A stretch of DNA of 64,000 nucleotides from contig CAJXNY010000004.1 of assembly GCA_913057435.1 (NCBI GenBank), positions 62,001 to 126,000 of the forward strand, written 5' to 3'. Each line of letters starts with the position of its first letter. Within the stretch, counting starts at the first letter, position 1. A program made the position numbers and the translations under genes. Source of the DNA: an uncultured Oceanospirillaceae bacterium. GTDB taxonomy: Bacteria > Pseudomonadota > Gammaproteobacteria > Pseudomonadales > Balneatricaceae. The notes under the pieces were generated by a model, which did not search any database, was not told the origin of the DNA, and saw only the letters and a list, made by a program, of their open reading frames with translations. Of the stretch, positions 44,342 through 51,583 are shown one piece after another.

Positions 44342-46435
44342 TCAGGACGGTAGCTCAGCTACCAGACGAATTGAGGTGGTCAGCTCTTCCAGCTGGAAGT
44401 GCGGTTTCAGGAACATGGTGGCGTTGTATACGCCCGGACGCCCTGGTACAGCGGTAACATCAACACGGGCTTCACGCAGTGGGTAGGCTGCTTTAACTTC
44501 CTGAGTCGCTTCGTCATCCAGCAGGATGTACTGGGCGATCCATTCGTTCAGGTAGCGCTCTACGTTACTGCGGGTCATAAAGCTGCCGATCTTGTCGCGC
44601 ATGATCACTTTGACGTAGTGGGCAAAGCGGGACGCTGCCAGTACGTAAGGCAACATGGCCGACAGCTGGGCATTGGCATTAGCCGCTTCAGACAGGTATT
44701 TCTTCGGCAGGTTGGCCGTCTGGCCACCGAAGAACGCTGCTTTGTTGGTGCCTTTACAATGACAGGCGGCGATAAAGCCCAGGTCATTCAGTTCTTTCTC
44801 ACGACGGTCGGTAATCGCAACCTGAGTCGGACACAGCAGACCCAGATCACCATCGGCGGTGTCGTACGTCAGGTTTGGCAAACCTTCCAGCAAGCCACCG
44901 CCTTCTACACCACGGATCGCCGCGGTCCAGCCAAACAGGCTGAAGGAATGGGTGATACGCTGTGCCATAAAGTAAGCCGGGTTGCCCCACAGGCAGTTAC
45001 TGTTATCAACGCTGCCCGCGCCTTCGTCATAGTCATCGCCAATCAGCTGTTCTGGCAGTACTTCGCCATCACGCATAACCGGCACCACAACCTGCTCTTC
45101 AAAGCGCAAACCTTCAGCCGCCAGACGTTTTTCACCGTATGGCAGACGCAGCAATACCCGTGGCAACGTCAGCGCCACATAACGGGCATCTTCAGTTTCA
45201 CGGAACGCACGCCACTGGTTCAGCTCAGCACTTTCAAAGATCTTCGCCAGGTCACGGGGTTTGGCCAGCATATCGAAGGATTTGAGGCCGAACATGTTCT
45301 GATCAGTGGAGGAGATAAACGGCGCATGGGCCGCTGCCGCCACTTCGGAAATTTTCTCCAGCAGGGCAATATCACGCGGGCCACGGCCAAAGTAGAAATC
45401 ACCCACCAGCAAGCTGTAAGGCGCGCCACCGTAAGTGCCGTATTCCGCTTCATAGATCAGCTTGAAGATATGGCTCTGGTCAAACTCGACCGCTTTTTCC
45501 AGATCATCCTGCAGCTCATCACGGCTGATGTTCATCACCCGTAGCTTCAGCGATTTACCGGTTTCAGAGCCCACCACCAGGTGGTGCAAACCACGCCAGG
45601 ACGCTTCCAGTGCCTGGAAGTTGCTATCGTGCAGGATCTGGTTCAGCAGGCCAGTCATATCAGTGTCGATACGAGCAACCAGGCCATCCAGGTGTTTGGT
45701 CACACTGCCCTGCAGGGCGGTGCCAGACTGCAGCGGGGCAATCAGCTGTACGGTGAAATGACCCACGGCATTTTTGAAGTGGCCCAGCTGGCTGTCGTTG
45801 TAGCTGCTCAGCGAAGCTGGCAGGTACGCAGCGACGTCCGTCAGATCAACCGCAGCCCAGTCTGCCGGGGACACCACAATCGCCGCCGCCGGCTCAGCAC
45901 CTTCTTCGGCCTCGTCGCCAGCCGCCGCCGGAGTACCGACAAACAGCTCGACCAGCCGGTTACGGGCTGTATTGGCATCGCTGTTGTCAGCCAGCAGGGT
46001 TTCCACCGCCAGCTCAACTTCGTCGTCGCTTTCGATACGTGCCTGAATATCACGCAGGCCCGCACGCTGCTCGAACAGCTCGGTCAGTGGCTTGAACTGC
46101 TTCACCACCGCCAGCGGTGAGAAGTCGTCCAGTTTGTTAAAGCTCAGCGTCGATTTCTTCGCTTTGCCAGTAGCCGCTTCGGTGAAACCAAAGCTGATAC
46201 CTGGACCAAATGAGGCCATAACCCCATCAAAGCTCTCGGCATCAATCTCCACCATCTTGCGCTCTTTGACCGGCGCACGTGCAACCACAGGTTTGTCACC
46301 CGACAGGTCGGCAAAAATGCCAACAATGAACGGCAGCTCTTTTTTCTCTAAAGCGCCACCGGTCTCAACGTCATAGGTAATTTTCACCCGTGGAGGACGT
46401 CGCCGCGTCAGCATCTTCTGGATACTTTCTGACAT
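44342..46435 (-). CDS. Fused T6SS sheath protein TssB-TssC
   Basis: One 697-residue open frame carries both sheath subunits. Residues 1-165 are TssB: SIQKMLTRRRPPRVKITYDVE, ELPFIVGIFADLSGD and FKPLTELFEQRAGLRDI match the small subunit. Residues of about 166-190 are an Ala/Glu-rich linker. From about 191 to the end is TssC: LLNQILHDSNFQALEASWRGL near 263-283, then LVGDFYFGRGPRDIALLEKI and the C-terminal MTRSNVERYLNEWIAQYIL. In most T6SS these are separate genes. Good ribosome-binding site (AAGGAA) before the ATG. Confidence 0.93.
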   Translation of the reverse strand: MSESIQKMLTRRRPPRVKITYDVETGGALEKKELPFIVGIFADLSGDKPVVARAPVKERKMVEIDAESFDGVMASFGPGISFGFTEAATGKAKKSTLSFNKLDDFSPLAVVKQFKPLTELFEQRAGLRDIQARIESDDEVELAVETLLADNSDANTARNRLVELFVGTPAAAGDEAEEGAEPAAAIVVSPADWAAVDLTDVAAYLPASLSSYNDSQLGHFKNAVGHFTVQLIAPLQSGTALQGSVTKHLDGLVARIDTDMTGLLNQILHDSNFQALEASWRGLHHLVVGSETGKSLKLRVMNISRDELQDDLEKAVEFDQSHIFKLIYEAEYGTYGGAPYSLLVGDFYFGRGPRDIALLEKISEVAAAAHAPFISSTDQNMFGLKSFDMLAKPRDLAKIFESAELNQWRAFRETEDARYVALTLPRVLLRLPYGEKRLAAEGLRFEEQVVVPVMRDGEVLPEQLIGDDYDEGAGSVDNSNCLWGNPAYFMAQRITHSFSLFGWTAAIRGVEGGGLLEGLPNLTYDTADGDLGLLCPTQVAITDRREKELNDLGFIAACHCKGTNKAAFFGGQTANLPKKYLSEAANANAQLSAMLPYVLAASRFAHYVKVIMRDKIGSFMTRSNVERYLNEWIAQYILLDDEATQEVKAAYPLREARVDVTAVPGRPGVYNATMFLKPHFQLEELTTSIRLVAELPS

Positions 46436-46532
46436 CGGTTCCTTTTCCTTTATTTCATATCAGCTATGTACAGTTGCAGCGGCGATAACCCGGCTACGCC
46501 AGACTGGCCGCAGTCGTTTTACCCTCGCCACC

Positions 46533-46781
46533 TCAGTTAAAACTGTGGGGTTTTCGATACAACACCGAACCAGCGCCGGTGTTGATCCGCTCGACCTGAC
46601 CATCTTCCTCCAGGCTGTCGAGCGCGTTTTGCACCAGTTCCAGTGCATCGTTATAGCGCTGCCGTGCCAGCCACCAGCGGGCCACACCTTCAGCGGTTTC
46701 AGACGCATCCGGGCAATGGGCCAGATAACGCTGGATGGCCGAAGCCACCGATTTAATATGATCCGGGTCCGCGACTCTCAC
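46533..46781 (-). CDS. Small leader gene of the T6SS operon, winged-helix-like
   Basis: An 82-residue protein of no named family. It starts at a GTG (46781) with AGAGGA seven bases upstream. The longer frame to a GTG at 46844 would run through the sigma-54 promoter and has no ribosome-binding site. The segment ASETAEGVARWWLARQRYNDALELVQNALDSL is helical and is followed by EEDGQVERINTGAGSVLYRK, a hairpin-like ending, so a small winged-helix fold is plausible. It lies 97 bp before the sheath gene, directly after the promoter. Confidence 0.65.
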   Translation of the reverse strand: MRVADPDHIKSVASAIQRYLAHCPDASETAEGVARWWLARQRYNDALELVQNALDSLEEDGQVERINTGAGSVLYRKPHSFN

Positions 46782-46821
46782 AGACAGTTCCTCTTTCGCT
46801 ATCGATTGTTCAATGGATACA

Positions 46822-46838
46822 TTCAAGATACGTGCCAG
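46822..46838 (-). promoter_or_regulatory. Candidate sigma-54 (-24/-12) promoter of the T6SS operon
   Basis: CTGGCACGTATCTTGAA on the minus strand matches the consensus TGGCAC(G)-N4-TTGC(A) at every position but one (A for C at -12), with exact spacing. The predicted start near 46811 lies about 30 bp before the SD and GTG of the leader gene, and a sigma-54 activator gene lies next to it. Confidence 0.75.
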
Positions 46839-46844
46839 AATCAC

Positions 46845-47182
46845 AAAAACAATATAAATAACTGATATTTAAAGGTTTTTATATATTAAGCGAAGGTAAA
46901 GCCAGGGCAGAAATACCCGACAATCGAATCAGTCAGCGGGGGAATAACGCGAGGCACCGGGGTACGAACGCCCTGCCTGGGCAAAGCTGCCCCAGGCTGT
47001 GGAATGGAAGATGGGCGTGTCCGTTGAGTGGTCAGCTTCCACGTGGCAATGCATAGCCTGGGGATATGATGCTGTTTGATGCAGGGCTACAGTCGGCCAG
47101 TCTGCTATGGGCTATCGCGGGTGGAATGTGCCTATTTCTGATTTCGGTCCTGCCTGCTGGCACATCAGCCCCCAGACGCAAG
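46845..47182. other. Intergenic region between T6SS promoter and its regulator
   Basis: No gene seen. It holds three copies of an 8-bp GCCTGGG(G/C) motif, the site expected for upstream activator binding, and an AT-rich patch next to the promoter that could help bending. Confidence 0.5.
46975..47062. promoter_or_regulatory. Possible enhancer sites for the T6SS activator
   Basis: GCCTGGGC (46975-46982), its near inverted partner CCCCAGGC (46990-46997) and GCCTGGGG (47055-47062) lie 137-220 bp upstream of the -24/-12 promoter, the usual distance for enhancer-binding proteins. No other evidence ties them to the adjacent regulator. Confidence 0.35.
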
Positions 47183-47210
47183 AACGGCGACCCTGATCAG
47201 GGTCGCCGTT
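47183..47210. terminator. Perfect 28-bp palindrome after the sigma-54 activator gene
   Basis: AACGGCGACCCTGA / TCAGGGTCGCCGTT arms form a strong stem. On the plus strand it is followed by CGTTTT; on the minus strand, the gene's own direction, only a short T pair follows, so termination there would be moderate. Confidence 0.65.
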
Positions 47211-47235
47211 CGTTTTATCAGTGCTGACGCAGACT

Positions 47236-48597
47236 TCAGCAGTTGTACTGTTCGCGCTCAATACCGTATTTTTCAATTAACCGGGCGAAAGAGCGACGTT
47301 CTTTCCCGGCCAGCCGCGCCGCCTGGGAGATATTGCCCTGGCACTGGGTCAGCACCCGATCCAGATAGCTTTGCTCAAAACGGGCGATTGCCTGGTTCTT
47401 CTCATCATTGAATGAGGCGATCTCGGTAGCACGCAGGTGATCTGACTGTGGTGTGTCACTGGATCGCGCTTCCTCATGACACGGCGGCGCAACAACAGGC
47501 AGGGTCGGTTCACGGACAGTAACCTCTGGCAAACCTTTCACCTGCGGCGCATGAATGGTCCGGCCCGGGCTGAGCACATAGAGTTTATGCAGGTAATTTT
47601 CCAGTTCGCGAATATTACCTGGCCAGGGGTAGGCTTCCATCCAGACCATGGTCTCTGCCGACAGATATTTAACCGGCTGCGCATAGTTACGGCTGAGCCG
47701 GTCGATAAAATAGCTGGCCAGAATCGCAATATCTTCCACCCGCTCGCGCAGAGGCGGAATATCAACACCCAGGATATCCAGCCGGTAAAACAGATCTTCG
47801 CGAAACAGACGTTCGCTGATCAGTTTTTCGATCGGCTGATTGGTCGCAGCAATAATACGCACATCGGCTTTCAGGGTTTTTTCCGACCCCAGCGGACGAT
47901 ATTCCTGGTCCTGTAAAAAACGCAACAGCATCACTTGCGCTTTAGGTGACAGGCTATCCAGTTCATCGAGAAATAATGTACCTCGCGCCGCCTGCTGCAC
48001 CAGGCCCGAGCGACGCTGCTTGGCGTCAGTAAATGCCCCACGCTCATAGCCAAACAGTTCGGCGATAAACAGGTCGTCGTTATAAGCACCACAGTTTACC
48101 GGCACAAAGGGCCCGTTCTGGCGCTCGCCCAGATAATGCAGTGCCCGCGCAGCCACTTCTTTACCAGTGCCAGTTTCACCTTTGATTAATACGGGTGCAT
48201 CAAATTGTGCCATCCGTTTAAGCACATCCACCAGCTGAGTAAAGGCAGGGCCAGCACCCGCCATATTCAGTTCAATGGGTAATGGCGCAGGCGGCTTGTA
48301 ATACCACTGACTAATCTCACGTGTCAGTGTTGGAATACAACCAGACCAGCAGATGACATCACCCGGTATACCTGCTGCTACCTGGCTATCAAAACAGATC
48401 ACCAGATCAGCACTGTCTGGCGATAATGGCGCAGACTGGCCATCGCCGATCACCTGTACAGACAGTCCTTGCAAGGCAGATGAGTGCTGCTTCGTTTCTT
48501 CTCTGACCAGAATACCTGCCGCTTCAAATGCAGGCAGCACCTGTTGCCGCTCGATCTCGGAGCTGAAAAAATCAACATGTACGATCAGAAAATCCAT
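47236..48597 (-). CDS. Sigma-54-dependent transcriptional activator (VasH-like)
   Basis: A 453-residue bacterial enhancer-binding protein. Residues of about 1-110 are an N-terminal sensory region without a clear receiver or GAF domain. The AAA+ domain has Walker A GETGTGKE (about 140-147), ELFGYERGAFTDA with the sigma-54 contact loop, and Walker B-like GTLFLDELDSLS. The C-terminal Fis-type helix-turn-helix is near 410-450 (NISQAARLAGKERRSFARLI). The contact loop reads GAFTDA, not the usual GAFTGA. ATG 48597 has AAGGGA at 7 nt. Position beside the T6SS operon suggests it controls it. Confidence 0.92.
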   Translation of the reverse strand: MDFLIVHVDFFSSEIERQQVLPAFEAAGILVREETKQHSSALQGLSVQVIGDGQSAPLSPDSADLVICFDSQVAAGIPGDVICWSGCIPTLTREISQWYYKPPAPLPIELNMAGAGPAFTQLVDVLKRMAQFDAPVLIKGETGTGKEVAARALHYLGERQNGPFVPVNCGAYNDDLFIAELFGYERGAFTDAKQRRSGLVQQAARGTLFLDELDSLSPKAQVMLLRFLQDQEYRPLGSEKTLKADVRIIAATNQPIEKLISERLFREDLFYRLDILGVDIPPLRERVEDIAILASYFIDRLSRNYAQPVKYLSAETMVWMEAYPWPGNIRELENYLHKLYVLSPGRTIHAPQVKGLPEVTVREPTLPVVAPPCHEEARSSDTPQSDHLRATEIASFNDEKNQAIARFEQSYLDRVLTQCQGNISQAARLAGKERRSFARLIEKYGIEREQYNC

Positions 48598-49468
48598 TAT
48601 TATCCCTTGATACACTAGGCATTAGTATTCACACAGCAACCGCAGATAAAGCTAAATTAGTTCGATCTAATTAGATTCTGCCTGACGTGTAGTTTCATAC
48701 CTGAAAACCACTGAAAAATGGGTCCGTCTAACAATTCAGAACTCTTCACCGGTGACAATATCTCTGATACATACGACCAATCAATGACATTTACGACCAC
48801 GAGTAGTTATATTTTATTGATTTTGATTCATTCTGCAAATGTTTATTCAACATTATCTATAATAATTTTTATTGCCACCAGGTAAAGCACTATTACATCA
48901 GACTTTTGGTTGACAAATAAACCGGACAACCGCCCTGGTTCATATAATTTAACCAGCATACTCTGTCATGAATAAATACTTACCATTGGTAAAACTAAAA
49001 ATTACTGATGATCGTGAAAGTAAATTTATTGAAATACTGCCGACACCTCGACACAGAAACTCTAACAAAGGGATTGTGTAAAAATGTGAAGGAAGTATGG
49101 AGAATAACGCAGGCGTAAGTCAAAAAAGTATTCACAGCATTTGAGTATCATTTTTATTTAGGCATCTTATCAACACGGCAAAGTAAACTAAACAATCCTG
49201 CAGGCTATGCCAGGCGGTGGTTTAAGAAATCAACATTAAAGTTATCCACATTTTTAGAAAAAATCAGTGGCTAAAGTTACCCACAATATTCATGTAAATT
49301 TACAATTCTGCCAACCATAAGCAAAGCCCCAGCTGGATAAGAAGACTCTATGACACCTGCAGCCAGACCCTGCAGCCAGACCCTGCCGCTGACAGAGCAG
49401 GCTGCTCGCCTGCCCTGCATTCACAGCGTGGTTCAATACGGGCCAGTGGTGGTAGTCCACTCACCAGA
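48598..49468. other. 870-bp AT-rich non-coding region with DnaA-box-like 9-mers
   Basis: No credible coding frame exists; base composition is markedly more AT-rich than the flanking genes. DnaA-box-like nonamers are TTATCCACA (49242-49250, perfect), TTACCCACA (49277-49285), TTTTACACA on the minus strand (49075-49083), and GTATTCACA at 48625-48633 and 49128-49136. No dnaA, rpmH, mnmG or parAB gene is near, so a chromosomal origin is not indicated. Confidence 0.5.
49356..49381. repeat. Perfect tandem duplication of a 13-mer
   Basis: CCTGCAGCCAGAC occurs twice head to tail, followed by a partial third copy (CCTGC), about 90 bp downstream of the anti-sigma gene's stop. It looks like replication slippage. 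Confidence 0.8.
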
Positions 49469-50254
49469 TCAGCGTTGTGCCAGTACAGCCACCGTCAAGG
49501 CCGTGGATAGTGAGGGTTCCTGCTGTACCAGCTCAGCCAGTTGCTGCAGCCGTGCCGCGCCAATCTGACCGGTCAGCGCATAGCCCATCTCACCCTGGGT
49601 CCAGCTCAAGGTTGTCAGACCCTGCTGCTGCTGTGGTGACAACGGCGTTCTGGCTTGCCACTCACCCCGGCGGATATACAGGGTTACCCGCTCACCTGCA
49701 TCATCCTGATACATAAACTGTACGGCCATCCGATTAGTCGAGGGCAGCAACCGGCCACCAAGCAAACTGAACTGCCGGGCCTGTAACGATGGCGCGACAA
49801 TCCGCCGTTGCATCCGGCTGGATACCCAGCGCTGCAAATCTGCTACCCGGTTTGCCCCCAGCTCGACCGGCCTGCCAGGGTCAGAGGCGTACATCTGATG
49901 GGCATACTGCGCGGGCGCTGTCAGCTGCTGCTGCACCAGCGACGCCGGTTGCAACTGCAGATCTCTGGCCAGCCAGCCGGCGCTGGCCGTTGCCACCATC
50001 AATAACACCGCCGCCGCTGCACGCCAGCCAGCACCCAGCTGACGGTGCCCGGCGGGGGCCACAAGCGGCAGTTCTGACGGCTGATATAGCTGCTGAATAT
50101 CCACCCCCTGCTGTTGCCAGTCGCGGACCTGTTCAGCATCGACCGGGTGGGTCGACAGCCATTGTTCAACTTCCCTGCGCCGCTGCTCGCCAAGCTGATT
50201 ATCCACGTAGGCATGCAGATCATGCTCAGTAACTGGCTGGTTTTGTGACTTCAT
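49469..50254 (-). CDS. Membrane anti-sigma factor
   Basis: A 261-residue anti-sigma protein. The cytoplasmic N-terminus (TEHDLHAYVDNQLGEQRRREVEQWL) is the anti-sigma domain of the RsiW/COG5662 kind, without the zinc-binding HxxxCxxC. A membrane helix follows at about 78-97 (GWRAAAAVLLMVATASAGWL), then a periplasmic sensor-like domain. It overlaps the ECF sigma gene by 4 bp, so the two are made in step. The periplasmic signal is unknown. Confidence 0.88.
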   Translation of the reverse strand: MKSQNQPVTEHDLHAYVDNQLGEQRRREVEQWLSTHPVDAEQVRDWQQQGVDIQQLYQPSELPLVAPAGHRQLGAGWRAAAAVLLMVATASAGWLARDLQLQPASLVQQQLTAPAQYAHQMYASDPGRPVELGANRVADLQRWVSSRMQRRIVAPSLQARQFSLLGGRLLPSTNRMAVQFMYQDDAGERVTLYIRRGEWQARTPLSPQQQQGLTTLSWTQGEMGYALTGQIGAARLQQLAELVQQEPSLSTALTVAVLAQR

Positions 50255-50787
50255 TTTACCCGCCTCAACATTCGTCCGGTTTTTGGCTCACGGGCCAGCT
50301 CGTTGCGTAGCTGTTCCCGTGCCCGGTGTAATCGTGACATCACCGTTCCTTCAGCAATATTCAGTACCTGCGCCACCGTTCGATAAGGCATCCCTTCCAG
50401 GGTCACCAGCAGCAGGACTTCGCGCTGCTCTACCGTCAGTTGTTGCAGCGCACGCTCCAGTTCCGCCAGTCGCTGATCCTGCTCCGCGTCAGCCACCGAC
50501 AACAGCGGCTCGGCCAGTGACTCAAGTGGATACAGTTCCGGCTGGCGGCCTGAACGACGGTGTTCAGATATATGCAGATTGTGCATCACCGTGAACAGCC
50601 AGGCCCGCAAATCGGTATCGGGCTGCCACTGATCCAGCCGCTCCAGTGCATGGGCCAGGCTCTCCTGTAACAGATCTTCCGCTGCTACAGTACTGCCCGT
50701 AAGCGCCCGTGCGTAGCGCCGCAGGCGAGGGATCTGTTCCACCACCTGGTCACGGACGCGGCTCTGCTTTCGGAATGGGTTAAACAT
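50251..50787 (-). CDS. ECF-subfamily sigma factor
   Basis: A 178-residue extracytoplasmic-function sigma factor. Region sigma-2 (about 22-90) contains ALTGSTVAAEDLLQESLAHAL and DLRAWLFTVMHNL; sigma-4 (about 110-160) contains LTVEQREVLLLVTLEGMPYRTVAQVLNI and GTVMSRLHRAREQL. The start overlaps nothing upstream and lies 1 bp after the cytochrome P460 gene. With the anti-sigma gene after it, this forms a regulatory unit that probably controls the P460 promoter. Confidence 0.93.
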   Translation of the reverse strand: MFNPFRKQSRVRDQVVEQIPRLRRYARALTGSTVAAEDLLQESLAHALERLDQWQPDTDLRAWLFTVMHNLHISEHRRSGRQPELYPLESLAEPLLSVADAEQDQRLAELERALQQLTVEQREVLLLVTLEGMPYRTVAQVLNIAEGTVMSRLHRAREQLRNELAREPKTGRMLRRVK

Positions 50788-50788
50788 G

Positions 50789-51304
50789 TCAGGGCAGCGG
50801 TGCAGGCGTGGTGAATACCCAATCCTGCGACGGTGCCTTCACAACGGTGTGACAACTGATGCACGCCTGCTGCGCGTCGGCCTGATCGCTCCAGGGCTTC
50901 TGTTCCTTTCCCAGCCAGCGTGCCCATCCCCAGCCCGTTCCGTTGGTGTATTTTTTCGGGTCTTTAAGCATAAATTCCGCATGGACAAAGGTTTTCGGCG
51001 ATATCGCCGCTGGCCAGTATTTTTCTTCGGTCTGTTTCCAGACCAGCTTGCCCAGAATAGTGCCCGTTGGCCAGGGCGCCGTCTGCCCTTCTCGAGCGGC
51101 TTTAACCGCTATCTCATTGCCGATGATGGCACGCAGGGTATTGTTATCAACCCGATGGGAAACCGAAATAACCGGCCAGTCCTTATAGTCCTGGGGCAGC
51201 TCTATACCATTCGGTGATGGCTGTACTTCCCCAGCCTGTATATGTGAAGCCATGCAGAGGCTCAGCAATGTCAGTACCGTCGATAGTGTTGTTGTGGATC
51301 GCAT
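50789..51304 (-). CDS. Cytochrome P460-family heme protein
   Basis: A periplasmic protein of about 171 residues with an N-terminal Sec signal (cleavage near SHIQAGE). It has a conserved P460-like middle (GTILGKLVWKQTEEKYWP, NGTGWGWARW) and a C-terminal c-type heme site CISCH. Family members include hydroxylamine-oxidising cytochrome P460 and NO-binding cytochrome c'-beta, so a role in nitrogen-oxide or stress chemistry is possible; sequence alone cannot choose. ATG 51304 gives better spacing to AGGACAG than the adjacent ATG at 51307. First gene of P460-ECF-anti-sigma. Confidence 0.85.
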   Translation of the reverse strand: MRSTTTLSTVLTLLSLCMASHIQAGEVQPSPNGIELPQDYKDWPVISVSHRVDNNTLRAIIGNEIAVKAAREGQTAPWPTGTILGKLVWKQTEEKYWPAAISPKTFVHAEFMLKDPKKYTNGTGWGWARWLGKEQKPWSDQADAQQACISCHTVVKAPSQDWVFTTPAPLP

Positions 51305-51350
51305 CATCTGTCCTGTCTATCCGTCATTAATCGGTTACGTCTATACAGGT

Positions 51351-51376
51351 AAACGCTGCACCTCACCGTTTATTCC
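51351..51376 (-). promoter_or_regulatory. Candidate ECF promoter of the P460 operon
   Basis: GGAAT (51372-51376), a 16-bp spacer and CGTTT (51351-51355) on the minus strand match the general ECF architecture GGAA-N16-CGT. Transcription would start about 35-40 bp before the P460 ATG, suggesting autoregulation by the sigma factor encoded in the operon. Confidence 0.6.
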
Positions 51377-51583
51377 ACCAGCTGCCGATTTTTCTGCTCT
51401 TTTCTGCCGCTTCAGGCCGTGCCCATCGCTTAACGAAAACCTCTCGTCTGAAACCGCCAGACTGGTCGGCACTTTCGCCGCGCTGGATCAACTCTTTTGT
51501 AACCCGCTCTGTCTACAATAGCGCCCCTCAGTCCGTAACTGATTTTTTGTAACATTCGATTTTGTGCCATTCAGGGAGACAGT

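Noticed and set aside
44399..45544. 381-codon plus-strand frame inside the sheath gene
   Set aside because: Antisense shadow of tssBC.
46782..46844. Longer start of the T6SS leader gene at GTG 46844
   Set aside because: It would place the sigma-54 promoter inside the coding region and has no ribosome-binding site.
48900..48950. Sigma-70 promoter made of TTGACA and TATAAT on the plus strand
   Set aside because: Both hexamers are present but 27 bp apart, and no gene follows in that direction.
48598..49468. Chromosomal replication origin
   Set aside because: Several DnaA-box-like sequences are present, but no origin-linked genes (dnaA, rpmH, mnmG, parAB) and the boxes are few and mostly imperfect.
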